DNA from: Chara braunii
Lineage: Eukaryota > Streptophyta > Charophyceae > Charales > Characeae
Length of the DNA: 29,022 bases
NCBI GenBank assembly: GCA_003427395.1
Contig: BFEA01000215.1
Span: 2,090,740 to 2,119,761, forward strand
Direction of reading: 5' to 3'
The position numbers and the translations under genes were made by a program. Below the pieces are notes generated by a model that had not been told where the DNA came from, searched no databases, and saw only the letters and a list, made by a program, of their open reading frames with translations. Position 1 is the first letter of the stretch. Each line of letters starts with the position of its first letter. Shown one piece after another: positions 1 through 8,787 of the stretch.

Positions 1-440
1 AGTCCAGTCCAGTCCCGTCAGTCCGCTGGGGTATACCCCAGCCATTGTCTGTTTTCATTCTCATTCCTCACTTGCACATTTTGGAGTACGTGCGTTGGAG
101 TCTTGCGTGGGGAGCTGCGTTGTGCCATCTTGCTCCCCCTTCTTCCTCCATCTCCATCTCTGTCACTAGCGGAGCACCACACCTGGTGGGTCCGCTACAC
201 AGAGTCACGCACCTCCGCACAATATCCCACGCCGCCACACAGTGCACGGAACCAAAACAAAACCCACGGCACGGTCGTGGGACATGGCCCCGGCCCCCGG
301 GCGTTATAATTCGGGTCAAGACCGTAGGAACGGCAAGATTTCCAGGCGGCCGGCCTGCTCACAGGCTGAAGAGGCAACCTCCCTCCCATCATTCACTGCA
401 GACCCGCTCAATGGGCCCAGACAGTATTTTACTTCTGTAT
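1..440. other. Intergenic stretch, no gene recognised
   Basis: The first 20 bases are an AGTCC short tandem repeat. The remaining sequence has only short overlapping open frames on both strands with no recognisable domain. A segment near 363-376 (GGCTGAAGAGGCAAC) also occurs at 12656-12670, upstream of the same retroposon tail motif, so the last 80 bases probably belong to the retroposon described next. Confidence 0.4.
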
Positions 441-678
441 GAGGGACGGTGGGCCCGTTTCCCAGCAGGTGCAGCTCAGCTGCCCACCAATGAGATCGGA
501 GTCATCCACACTGGTTTGTCAGTGGTGGCTTAACGTACCACCACCAGTACCGTCTTCCCCGGAACACAACGCACCCTCATTATGACCGTATCTGACATGA
601 AATATGGATTGTATATATTCATCATTAGGGTGCGTTGTGATCGGGGGAAGACGGTAGTACGCGCAGACAATGATTAAC

Positions 679-716
<38 letters not shown>
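441..716 (+). mobile_element. Poly(A) retroposon tail, copy 1, with nested MITE
   Basis: It begins with the family head GGGACGGTGGGCCCG and continues to an A run at 680-716. Comparable heads occur at 1796, 10202, 12714 and 27713 (plus) and 14745, 28098 and 28600 (minus); a poly(A) tract follows in several. The 105-bp MITE at 550-654 sits inside it, so the tail is split into 441-547 and 657-716. The head can fold into a hairpin (GGTGGG against CCCAGC, one mismatch). The A run is followed by GAAA repeats, typical of a decayed poly(A) tail. No coding sequence is visible; this is probably a 5'-truncated LINE 3' end or a SINE sharing that end. Confidence 0.6.
550..654. mobile_element. MITE family A, copy 1 (TA target site)
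   Basis: A near-palindrome of exactly 105 bp bounded by TA dinucleotides (548-549 and 655-656). Its ends read CCGTCTTCCCC and GGGGAAGACGG, and the inverted similarity continues inward through CACAACGCACCCT / AGGGTGCGTTGTG. Two further copies of exactly the same length lie at 7740-7844 and 27442-27546. A TA duplication with short terminal inverted repeats is the pattern of Tc1/mariner (Stowaway-like) MITEs; that assignment is an inference from size and target site. No coding capacity. Confidence 0.8.
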
Positions 717-718
<2 letters not shown>

Positions 719-1209
719 AAGAAAGAAAGACACGCTCTCCAAAGTTGGGATGAAGACGAAACATAACACCTGTAAAGTGGAGACGGCCACAAATAAAGAA
801 GAAAGAAAAGAAGAATGTCGTCAACTGCGCTCTCACAGTGTCTAATAAATGACATCATCGAAATAGCGAATAGCATGGCAGAAATGTACACTAGATGTAA
901 TTGGCTCGGACTAAGAATAGCCCCGCCGGGATGCCTTCCTGTCTATAAAACAAGATCTGGCTGCGAGCTGACAAAATGAAGGACTGGTGTGAAAAGTTGA
1001 AATCCAAAAAAAAAAAAAAAAACTTAAGTTATGATCTATCTGGTGTGCTTTCAGTTTGTTCCTTTTCTAGGTCTAAATAATTTGCCACTTCATGCAGTGC
1101 CTTTGTTTTTTTTTTTTTTTTTTTTTTTTTTTTTCTTACTAACATGTGCTCCATCGTGTGCCTCATATCATAATGCTTGTTAAATTTCAAAGCACTCCCT
1201 CAGGCTGGC
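717..1209. other. Noncoding stretch with two homopolymer runs
   Basis: Contains an A run near 1004-1020 and a T run near 1108-1134, probably tails of retroposons in opposite orientations. The unique sequence between them has no recognised gene. Nothing else is supported. Confidence 0.4.
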
Positions 1210-1318
1210 GTCCTTCCGCTCATTGGTTAAAAATTTTAAAATCGAAACAATATAGAGAAGATTAGCATCGACCGTGCACTTTCAAGGATGAAACACATAA
1301 TTGTGAAATGGTCACGAT
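1210..1318 (+). pseudogene. U6 snRNA-like pseudogene
   Basis: The segment follows U6 snRNA from end to end. It starts GTCCTTCCG, like the 5' stem of plant U6. It carries ATAGAGA where U6 has the invariant ACAGAGA box, then AGATTAGCAT exactly as in U6, then CAAGGATGAAACAC (U6: CAAGGATGACACGC), and ends GTGAAATGGTC, like the plant 3' end GAGAAATGGTCC. The ACAGAGA box is changed and no T-rich Pol III terminator follows; a TAA microsatellite follows instead. I see no upstream plant USE or TATA element. It is therefore read as a retroposed or decayed copy and not as a working spliceosomal RNA gene. Confidence 0.7.
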
Positions 1319-1332
1319 AATAATAATAATAT

Positions 1333-1372
<40 letters not shown>
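1316..1372. repeat. (TAA)n microsatellite
   Basis: About 17 imperfect ATA/TAA triplets directly after the U6-like relic, the usual place for a simple repeat grown from a retroposon tail. Confidence 0.9.
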
Positions 1373-1493
1373 TTTAAAAAATCCTCGGCAACCCGGAGAG
1401 GGTACTCGTCAACCACCGCCATGTCATCACAGCTGGAGGGAGCCAACCACTGCGAGTGTGTGCGTGTGCACCCTCCTCTGTCTGTGTGTGTAT

Positions 1494-1500
<7 letters not shown>

Positions 1501-1544
<44 letters not shown>
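1501..1544. repeat. (TG)n microsatellite 1
   Basis: Uninterrupted GT/TG dinucleotides. The reading frames over it (poly Thr-His or Val-Cys) are artefacts of the repeat. Confidence 0.95.
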
Positions 1545-1548
<4 letters not shown>

Positions 1549-1611
1549 AGATTTTCCCCACAATAGCCCCAATTCCTCCCAGATGAATAGATCCATAATC
1601 GAAGCAGTCTC

Positions 1612-1633
1612 TGTGTGCGTGTGTGTGTGTGTG

Positions 1634-1683
<50 letters not shown>
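1612..1683. repeat. (TG)n microsatellite 2
   Basis: A second TG array about 70 bases downstream of the first, interrupted by a single TTG step near 1634. It may have arisen with the first array by local duplication. Confidence 0.95.
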
Positions 1684-1688
<5 letters not shown>

Positions 1689-1793
1689 ATACACAGCTCC
1701 ACAGAAAAGCATGATTGTCTGACATTATGGTTGGTGTCTTTTGTATATACTACATAATGCTGGAGTCGCAGGCCACAATCATCATCATCATAT

Positions 1794-1933
1794 GAGGGAC
1801 TCTGAGTCCGGTTCTCAGCATTTTCGGTTCGGTCACACCGGGTAGACTGAGGACCCCAGCCTCATTCTTCTTATTGGTAATATCAACCTTGGGCACTGGG
1901 CCTTTGAAAAATAAAAAAAAAAAAAAAAAAAAA
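1794..1933 (+). mobile_element. Poly(A) retroposon tail, copy 2 (diverged)
   Basis: Head GAGGGACTCTGAGTCCGG, then a stretch ending CCTTGGGCACTGGGCCTTTG and an A-rich tail at 1907-1933. The head hairpin is CTGAG (1802-1806) / CTCAG (1814-1818), a base-pair change from GCTGGG/CCCAGC of other copies that keeps pairing. The pre-tail phrase recurs in inverted form at 3204-3234, next to a T run. Confidence 0.5.
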
Positions 1934-2260
1934 GATTCAATTTTTGCCTATTTCGTTTGCGCAAGTGGTTTGAAGCGGCGAACGACCTGGGTATGTAACT
2001 TGGCCGGAGTGCCTTGATCATATCAAAGGGGCGTCTTCATTTTGTAAGGGGGGATGCCCGACTTTGTATAATAATAGAAATATATTTTTTTTTATTTTTA
2101 TTTTTTAACCAAAAAAACACACCCCCGCCAGTGTTAGTGCTGCTGGTATAGAAATAGACAGATGACTCGTCAAAAAGAAAAAGCAAAAGCATGACTGTGC
2201 CAGCCTGAGGCTGTTTCATTTGACTTTCAGCAACTCATGAGGAGGTTGAACCGCGACTGT
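1934..2260. other. Unassigned sequence
   Basis: AT-rich, with a T-rich patch near 2085-2106. No supported gene or repeat beyond low complexity. Confidence 0.3.
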
Positions 2261-2368
2261 GGGCCTCGCTCCAGTACACAACACTCTACATGTTGAACTC
2301 CTCGGAACGCACCTGGTGCACTAGGGCGCCCAAATCCATGTTAAATGTTGAGTAGTGGAGCGAGGCCC
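2261..2368. mobile_element. MITE family C, copy 1 (3-bp target site)
   Basis: Terminal inverted repeats GGGCCTCGCTCCA / TGGAGCGAGGCCC bound 108 bp, flanked by TGT on both sides (2258-2260, 2369-2371). Three-base target duplications with GGGCC-type ends fit PIF/Harbinger (Tourist-like) MITEs. Its interior differs from the other three copies. Confidence 0.7.
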
Positions 2369-2641
2369 TGTGTCATGGGCTCGTGCATTTGTGTGCGTGA
2401 TAAACCACTGATGACGAAGCTTCCAAATTTGGGCTTCGGCACACCAATGTGGAAACAAAAAACGAAGGAGTGCATCTGCCCGCGGAGAACGGCAAGATGC
2501 ATCCCTTACTACGAATAGCAATGGATGCATCTGACCACTTTCTGCAGCGGATGCATTTGTTCTCTTTTCGTTTTGACAGTGGTGTGGCGAGGCCCTTTGA
2601 AGGACATTCCACCTTGAGCTTCACAACAGTGAGCAGAAGAG

Positions 2642-2762
2642 GGGTCTCGCTCCACTATTCTCGAAATGTGCAAAACGAGAGTGAATCTTTTGCTAGAAGG
2701 TGGTAAGATACACCGCCATGATTCTTGTCTTTTGTGCATGTGGAGAGTAGTGGAGCGACGCC
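2642..2762 (+). mobile_element. MITE family C, copy 2
   Basis: Ends GGGTCTCGCTCCACTA and TAGTGGAGCGACGCC. The interior (ATGTGCAAAACGAGAGTGAA, then a stretch ending CTTTTGTGCATG) matches copy 4 in the same orientation and copy 3 inverted. A 3-bp target duplication is not clear here. A related end (GTGGCGAGGCCC) lies just upstream at 2583. Confidence 0.7.
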
Positions 2763-2771
2763 TGAGATCTA

Positions 2772-2892
2772 GGGCCTCTCTCCATTACTCGCCACATGGA
2801 CAAAGACAAAAAATATGGCGGTGTCTCTCTCTATGTTCTAGCGGAAGATTCATCCTCATTTTGCACATTTGTTAAGTAGTAGAGCGAGGCCC
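2772..2892 (-). mobile_element. MITE family C, copy 3
   Basis: 121 bp with ends GGGCCTCTCTCC and GAGCGAGGCCC, flanked by CTA on both sides (2769-2771, 2893-2895). The interior reads as the reverse complement of copies 2 and 4. It lies only nine bases from copy 2, so the two form a head-to-head pair. Confidence 0.75.
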
Positions 2893-2952
2893 CTACCTCT
2901 TTATATTTTCTTTTTGAACATCTGCCGGCGTGCTGCCCTTTTTTGGGGGGGA

Positions 2953-3135
2953 GGGTAACTACGGCGCGGTCACGAAAACAGTTAAAAAATGCACCTCAGG
3001 CATTCCCCCGAACATAACACACCCCCACGTGACCCTATCGGACCCGAAACCTAGCTTGTATACATTGCATTCGACATTTTCAGGCCTTTTGCCGGAATTG
3101 CATTTTCAAACTCTAACCCTGACTGCACCGTAGTT
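2953..3135. mobile_element. MITE family B, copy 1
   Basis: Left end GGGTAACTACGGCGCGGTCA; the right end is its imperfect inverse (TGACTGCACCGTAGTT). Inverted similarity extends about 45 bases inward through AAAATGCA. Internal phrases CATTCCCCCGAACATAACAC and CATTTTCAGGCC recur in copies 2 and 5 or 2. Five copies are visible in the window. Confidence 0.7.
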
Positions 3136-3138
3136 TTT

Positions 3139-3234
3139 TTGTTTGTTTTGTTTTGTTTTGTTTTGTTTTGTTTTTGTGTTTTTTTTTTTTTTTTTTTTTT
3201 TTTTACGAAAGGGCCCAGTGCCCAAGGCTCCAAT
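3139..3234 (-). mobile_element. Retroposon 3' end, minus strand
   Basis: GTTTT repeats and a T run (to 3203) precede AAAGGGCCCAGTGCCCAAGG. On the minus strand this reads CCTTGGGCACTGGGCCCTTT followed by poly(A), the same pre-tail phrase as at 1889-1907. The upstream body, towards 3450 on the minus strand, has no recognised domain. Confidence 0.5.
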
Positions 3235-3739
3235 TATGAAATTGATTACGCACGCCTCTTCCCGATAGGGCTGGAAAAGCCTCTGCCACTGCTCCCCTGG
3301 AGACAGCTTCCCTGCATATCACAAATGTAGCATAGTCGCAGGGCATTGATTGCTTCCCCAGTGAGGAAGGATTAACCCCGTTGTGTGCAGAATCAATCTC
3401 TGCCCTACGGAACTCCTCAATTATCCCTACTTCAATCTTCTTCATGGTGAGGAGTAGGGGAGATATCAATACGGCAAAGATATTGATAACAGGGCAAGAA
3501 AGTTTAGTAGTTTATTAGTAATTACGACGAGCTTCCGCTAAACAGCAGTAGTTAACAGAGACACAAACCAAAGGGGAGCACAGTAGTTGGAAAACAATTA
3601 TAGTCTATACGTAAAGCCCATCAAACCAAGTCAAACCCTAACCAATGACAACCAATTTGACTATCGCAATCTCTTACCTAAGGTTGCCCTCACCAACATG
3701 CCCCCCACGATCCTAATTGGCAGCAAAACCACTCAAGTG

Positions 3740-4150
3740 GGGAAGGCACTGTTGCAAAACAATTCAAAGCAAAATACCCACGTAGCAAGAGACAAATCAA
3801 TCGCATAAGCAGTCCTGATGCCTAACACCACTGCACCCCCTGCCCTGCCACGTGGTAGAAACCTATGTTTATAGCAAAACGAATGTGCCCACCAGCAAAC
3901 TGGTTAATCGAAGGTGCGCTCAAGTGGGAAAAAGTTGAAGAAAAAGTCAAATTGCAATACCCATGTGGCAGAGCATAAATCAATCGCATGCGCAGCCCCG
4001 GTGCCGATCCTCACAGCACCTCCTGTCCTGCTACGTGGCCAATACCTATGTGTATAGACACGTAGCAAAAGTTTAAATCGCCAATTCCACATGACAAATC
4101 ACTGAACCACCACACGAGCAAACCCTACCCGCCCTGTTGCCACGTGGCCA
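3740..4150 (+). repeat. 183-bp tandem repeat with CCACGTGG boxes
   Basis: The block around AAATCAATCGCAT (3794) returns at 3977, 183 bases later, together with CCTGCCCTGCCACGTGG / CCTGTCCTGCTACGTGG and CCTATGTTTATAG / CCTATGTGTATAG. A partial third unit supplies CCGCCCTGTTGCCACGTGGCC near 4128. Perfect palindromes CCACGTGG lie at 3849 and 4140. CACGTG is the G-box core bound by plant bHLH and bZIP factors, but with no gene clearly attached a regulatory role is only a possibility. Confidence 0.6.
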
Positions 4151-4220
4151 AAGTCAGATGCGGTAAAGCCAACCAATCACGGACAACCCTATCCGACCTG
4201 GCCATCTGACATTCATTATC

Positions 4221-5330
4221 CTACCCCTTCGCGCCACCATCCCACTCCTTGCTCCCTCGCACACCCTTCCACTTTACAGAACAATCCATTCCACCCTTCC
4301 CCCCAATCAACACCGGAAAACCGGAAGAAGGAAAACAAGAGGGGAGGAAAAGGGGGGGGGAGGGGGGGGGGGGAAGAGAATACCGAGTCGCACTTGCCAC
4401 ACCGTAAGTGTTGTTATTGTTATTGTTGTTGTTGTTGTCGATCCCGGACGCGCACGAGCTCAGAATCACTCCTTCCATGCCACTGTCGTGCACAGTATTA
4501 TTGTTGTTGGTGTAGTTGTTGTTGTTGTTGTTGGTGGTGGCCTGTGCAGATGTCAGCGTCTTAGTCGCAGGCACTATTGGTATGATTGATGTCGCTGTCA
4601 TCGTCGTTTGCGCCATCTCTGTTCTTGAACACCCCAAGTCATTGTACTCATTGTAGCAGGCACAAGGGCAATGATCGTTGGTGTAGGTGATGATAACGTA
4701 GTTGCAGATGTCGGTGAGATTCTTGGAGCTAGTGCTGCTGGTGCGACCGTGGCCAACATGGTGATTGGCAGCTCCCCTCCTGAGCGCTTGGCCAAGTCAG
4801 CACCTCGCTCGAGCCCCTCGTCAAGGAGCGTGTAACAATTGCTGGACAGGGCGTCCACCTGAGGCCAGGCAACAAACTCATCCAGCTCCGGAGCCGGCCC
4901 CTCCTCCAGCACCCAGATAACCTCCAACATCGTCTGTATCACGGTTTCCACCCATTTCGCCCTGGAGGCGGAGTGGAGACAGAGAGGAGAGAGACCATAT
5001 GCTGAAGATGTTGCCTGCTGTCTTCCATGCTAGATAGCCATGCATCAGCAGCTTGTTGGAGATTCCCATCTGAAGCTATGTGGACGACATCAACTTACCT
5101 GTTGTTCTGGCTCCCGTTACTTGTCGCCGTTCCTATTGTCGCACAAAGACACTCCAGTAACAGTAGACACGATGCTCACTAAAGCTTCGCTGCCATGGCC
5201 GCCACCGCGCGCCGCCCTGACCCTCCACCGTTACGAAGACGACCTCGGCGAGTCCGAGGACCTGGAGCGGATGCCCGCCGACGGCGCCGAGCCTTATCGG
5301 GCGGGAGAACTCCGTGCGTTCACGCATGTG
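4221..5330 (-). CDS. Possible gene fragment with a 137-nt intron, function unknown
   Basis: On the minus strand, CAG|GTAAGT at 5099/5098 and a long pyrimidine tract ending CTCCAG at 4962 define a textbook 137-nt intron. The downstream exon stays open from 4961 to 4598, starting RAKWVETVIQTMLEVIWVLE, followed by an acidic stretch, two Cys-poor helices and a Thr/Pro-rich end. A one-base shift then continues into a second frame (to about 4221) with similar Thr/Pro content (TSIIPIVPATKT resembles PTIIALVPATMS) and Asn runs encoded by AAC repeats. The upstream exon frame is blocked by stops near 5170, and I find no start codon, so either another intron precedes it or it is a pseudogene. The region 5190-5320 is notably GC-rich and open on both strands. 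I recognise no domain. Confidence 0.3.
4350..4380. repeat. G-rich run
   Basis: Polypurine stretch dominated by G (AGGGGGGGGGAGGGGGGGGG type). It could form a quadruplex. In the minus-strand frame it encodes poly-proline. Confidence 0.6.
4410..4535. repeat. GTT-rich simple repeats
   Basis: Two GTT/GTTATT arrays (4410-4437 and 4500-4535) encode the Asn runs on the minus strand. Confidence 0.85.
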
Positions 5331-5594
5331 TCAAATTCCTACACGGCCCCAGCCTTGCAGAAAAATGAACTCGTACCAACGGGCCTAGCTCGACACCATG
5401 GCTTTCCTACCTACCTTCTTCCCCAAATACCACGTACCACACGTACCATCATTCTAGTTTCCTACGTGCTCTCTCTCCTCACAAACACACACTCTCTCAG
5501 TCCTAATCACCCTTTTCCTTGCACAGTCTCCTCCTAACAACTATGCCGGTAGATCCTTCTTCCTGGCCATGGCCTGCTCCTTCACACCTCCTCC

Positions 5595-5619
5595 TTTTTT
5601 TTTTTTTTTTTTTTTTTTT
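5595..5619 (-). other. T run: poly(A) tail of minus-strand LINE
   Basis: 25 T on the plus strand, preceded on the minus strand by CTTTCTG. It is positioned as the tail of the LINE relic upstream on the minus strand. Confidence 0.5.
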
Positions 5620-5758
5620 CAGAAAGGAGAGGAAACTGAGAAGCTCTTGCGAGCATTGATTACTCTGAATTCAGAGGATTGACTGAGCAGGTTGTTGAGC
5701 AAAGCGCTAAAACCTACCTTCTCCCTTCCTACTTGTAGCCTTTTGGCTGGAAGGCGGC

Positions 5759-6388
5759 GGAGTTGTTCATAACACATCTAAACAAGAAAGTGGAGGGTTC
5801 TTGCCCGCATTGATTGCCCTAATGTCCAGGGGATTGAGTGGGCAGGGTATTGGGGCGGGGGGGGAAACCTCTTCACCCTAAGCTGGCGCCAGATGCCTAC
5901 TGTTACATTCTAGTTCCTCCCTCACCCTGACAATGATGACTCTGATATCCAGCGCTGCAATTACCACCAAGGACCTGTTGGATGCCCAGAGCCCCTGGGC
6001 GTCCCAGCCAAACACTCTAACAATCACTTACACTAACAGGCGTCAGATGCACCCCCCTGTTCAACTGCTAACACGGAGTTGTTCATAGCAGATCTAAACA
6101 AGAAAGTGGAGGGCTCCTGCCCGCATTGATTGCCCTAATGTCCAGGGGATTGAGTGGGCAGGGTATTGGGGCGGGGCAGGAAACCTCTTCACCCTAAGCT
6201 GGCACCAGATGCCTACTGTTACATTCTAGTTCCTCCCTCACCCCGACAATGATGACTCTGATATCCAGCTCCGCAATTACCACCAAGGACCTGTTGGATG
6301 CCCATAGCCCCTGGGCGTCCCAGCCAAACACTCTAACAATCACTTACACTAACAGGCGTCAGATGCACCCCCTTGTTCAACTGCTAAC
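5759..6388. repeat. 316-bp direct tandem duplication
   Basis: Unit 1 (5759-6074) and unit 2 (6075-6388) begin GGAGTTGTTCATA and end CAACTGCTAAC, and differ by only a few substitutions plus a variable G run. A third, much more diverged version of the first part (GCATTGATTACTCTGAATTC, then GGATTGACTGAGCAGG) lies at 5645-5690. Read on the minus strand, the array sits between the LINE coding end (about 6621) and its poly(A), so it duplicates LINE 3' noncoding sequence. Confidence 0.9.
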
Positions 6389-6604
6389 CAACCATTGTCT
6401 CTCTACTATGGTTGTGGCAGACAGCGGGAACATGTCTGGGAAGTCCTCGGGGCTTTTCATTGGGGTGCTGGAATCGACTTGCAGCCAATCGCGAAATCTG
6501 AGCTTATGGTCCTTGTAGTCCTTGGAAACGTCACTGCTTCCTCCCTCATCTCTCTTTTCCCCAGGCCAGTCTATCTGAGTCATCCTGCCCCCTCTTTCCC
6601 CTCC

Positions 6605-7085
6605 CAGCCATTCTGCGCAGAAGGTGTGGATTTATTTGATGATGTCTGTTTTTTCTATTAGAACTATAATTTTCTTTTGAAATCGTTGCCATTGTGCTCT
6701 TATTTCTGTTTCCACAAATTGTTTGACTGTAGACGTCATTTCCCCTTCCTCCATTATGGCTCCTTCCTGGTCAAAGATGCACCTCCTTGTCCACAAGGCC
6801 CAGATTACGGACTTCCTGGATTTGGTAAAGAGGTTGTTAGCGAAGCGGGATGCATGTGGCCTGTTCCATCGGCCTAGCAGAAGCGCTTCCCATTTCCATG
6901 ATCATTCCCAATTAGTGCCCAGTTGAGACCAGATGCGCTCCCACCAATGCCACGTCAGGGAGGCGCCCGACACTGGAGAAAGATGTGTTCAATTGTCTCA
7001 TATATTCTTCGGGACGGGAACCCCGCTTTACAGGACTTCCACCACGAGAGTGCGATCCCTCTTTGCTCCTCCTTGACTGGCGCTC
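6605..7085 (-). pseudogene. LINE C-terminal fragment (zf-RVT)
   Basis: The minus strand encodes SCKAGFPSRRIYETIEHIFL followed by QC, then after a frameshift WHWWERIWSQLGTNWE, a stop, and SWKWEALLLGRWNR, then KSVIWALWTRRCIFDQEG and a charged C-terminus ending IEKTDIIK. ETIEHIFxQC plus the spaced tryptophans and the RCIF helix match the zf-RVT domain that closes plant LINE reverse transcriptases. The same domain is at 12126-12480 on the plus strand (ETIEHIFMQC, RTLWYKRCVF), so both belong to one LINE family. The first zinc-binding Cys is replaced by Trp. 3' noncoding sequence continues to 5595. Confidence 0.75.
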
Positions 7086-7360
7086 ATTTTCGCTGTCTGG
7101 TGCCAGCCTCATTTCCGTCCAGCAGCCAAGCAGCACTCTGGCCACTGGAAAGTCAGCCTCATTTCTCTTTTTCTCTTAACATTTGCCGGCAGTGCTGCCT
7201 GGGGTGATAAGAGCAACCCCAGGTAGCACCCCTCCAGATGGCTCCTTTCTGTTGGTGGGGATCCCATACTCACTTCAGCTTCCTGTCAAACTTGATGCGG
7301 CAAGAATTATGGTCAAGTTCACCCAGTCAAACTGCTGGTGTGAACATCCACTGCTTTTAT

Positions 7361-7474
7361 GGGCCTCGCTCCACAAATGTGCAAAATGAGAATGGATCTT
7401 CCAAGAAAACATGGGAAGATACACCACCATACTTTTTGTCTTTTGTCCATGCAGTGAGCAGTGGAGCAAGGCCC
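7361..7474 (+). mobile_element. MITE family C, copy 4
   Basis: 114 bp, ends GGGCCTCGCTCCAC and GTGGAGCAAGGCCC, flanked by TAT on both sides (7358-7360, 7475-7477). The interior matches copy 2. Confidence 0.8.
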
Positions 7475-7480
7475 TATTCC

Positions 7481-7669
7481 GGGTAGATGGCATTGCACTT
7501 TCCCTGCAGTGGTACAATTTGAAATTGCATTTCATGCATTCCCCGAACATAACACCCCCCCTCTTTACCGTACTATACCGGACAGCTAGGTTGTATACAT
7601 TTGACATTTTCAGGCCGAATGCCCGACGTGCAATTTCAAATTGTTTTTGTGACCACTGTGTAGTTTCCC
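7481..7669. mobile_element. MITE family B, copy 2
   Basis: Inverted arms CAATTTGAAATTGCA (near 7517) and TGCAATTTCAAATTG (near 7629), with outer GGGTAGA / AGTTTCCC ends. The interior shares CATTCCCCGAACATAACAC and TTGACATTTTCAGGCC with copy 1. It starts six bases after the preceding MITE C copy. Confidence 0.65.
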
Positions 7670-7739
7670 CTTTCTTTTTCCTAACTGGAACTTTTATGCA
7701 AGCAGTGTATCACTGTTGTCCAGGGGCGAGGTCCCACTA

Positions 7740-7844
7740 CCATCTTCACCCGAATAGAACGCCTGGTCATTATAATCGTATTTGGTGCAATTTTCAGCCC
7801 ACATACACCGATAATGACCGGGCGCTCTATTCGGGTGAAGACGG
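7740..7844. mobile_element. MITE family A, copy 2
   Basis: 105 bp bounded by TA (7738-7739, 7845-7846). Arms CCATCTTCACCCGAATAGA and TCTATTCGGGTGAAGACGG continue inward to GGTCATTAT / ATAATGACC, about 34 paired positions. It abuts the tRNA-like head at 7866. Confidence 0.8.
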
Positions 7845-7865
7845 TAGCAGGGAGGATGAGATAGG

Positions 7866-8636
7866 ATGGCTATTAGCTCAATGGTAGAGCACCGGTTAGA
7901 AATGGGTATTGTGGTCTGAGGTTGCGGGTTCAAAAGTCTGCAGCCCTGCGCATGGACACCAGGCTGAGCGCGCACTAACCTACGCACGACCATTTGCACA
8001 GGCCCCTCTAGGGTGATGAGGGAGGATTATGCAGAAGTGTTGGTTGTGTGATTGCCCTCCGGTCCACAATTAAATAGTATTCGTGGTGGTTTTCATGCAC
8101 TCGCATGGGTTAAGTCACGACGGAGACCAGATTGGAGGGGTTTTTGGATAGCTCGTCGGAACCAATCGAGTAGGTGTTAGCCAGTGTAACGAGAGCATGT
8201 GAGGACTCCGAGGCAGGTAGGGTACCCGTAGGAGTGGATTCTCACCTCCATCCAGTTTGGAGGGTGTTGTACGACTAAATGAATAAGTGAGGGGCAGGGT
8301 GAATCAGCACGTAGAGGAGGTCGTTCTGCTATCCCGGGTTCCCAATAACAGTGCTCTCTCATGCATGCAACTTGCCTTTCGACGCTGTGTTGGCACATTG
8401 TAAGGACTACAGACACTGCCTATGCCACCCAAAGGGATTCAATTCATGTTTGTTGTATGTTGGGGTTAGGTTATGAGGGGTTTGCCTGATGTTCTTTGTC
8501 CACGGGTTGTTTGGATGACCATTGGTGCTCGTTCGGCACTCCACACACTTGCCCCCCAGTCTAGCATAGTGCATATTAAACAGACTAGTTGTCATTGTAG
8601 CTCAGTGAGTTTGAGCTAGGGGTTGTATAGAAGAGG
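7866..8636 (+). mobile_element. tRNA-derived composite element (SINE-like), plus copy
   Basis: The head at 7866-7935 has an A-box-like TAGCTCAATGGTAGAGC and a B-box-like GCGGGTTCAAAAGTC 54 bases later. The region between does not fold into an anticodon arm, so it is not a tRNA gene. Around 8387 the sequence GGCACATTGTAAGGACTACAG, then CACTGCCT and CCACCCAAAGGG, matches the minus-strand element at 13555-13925, after which a second A-box-like TTGTAGCTCAGTGAG appears at 8596. The element thus has two tRNA-like modules around a shared body, with extra sequence at about 8000-8370. Modules of this kind are typical of Pol III-driven SINEs. Confidence 0.55.
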
Positions 8637-8787
8637 TTGAACCAGCAATACCTTTCCCCGCTTGGGATTGGGAGCGTGGTGGTTAACACGAAGGCCCGAT
8701 TCGGCCTCCGACGCCAACCAGATTCATCGGCCGCGCTTGGCGCACAGCGCCCGTGACCGATATATGAGAAAGGTACTGGTGGTTCAA
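8637..8787. mobile_element. MITE family D candidate (single copy)
   Basis: 151 bp with 19-bp ends TTGAACCAGCAATACCTTT and AAAGGTACTGGTGGTTCAA (17 of 19 pair). It separates the A-box-like and B-box-like (GGGTTCAAATC at 8788) parts of the second tRNA-like module, so it is a later insertion into it. Internal GGCCCGATTCGGCC is also palindromic. No clear target duplication. Confidence 0.5.

Noticed and set aside
1374-1714. Thr-His and Val-Cys repeat proteins
   Set aside because: They are translations of TG microsatellites.
5040-5537. Plus-strand 165-codon ORF as a gene
   Set aside because: Its first part overlaps a minus-strand intron with consensus splice sites, composition shifts sharply after 5340, and no domain is visible.
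7866-7935. Functional tRNA gene
   Set aside because: A-box-like and B-box-like words are present, but no anticodon stem or acceptor stem forms; the same holds for 13560-13625, 13850-13925 and 27382-27446.
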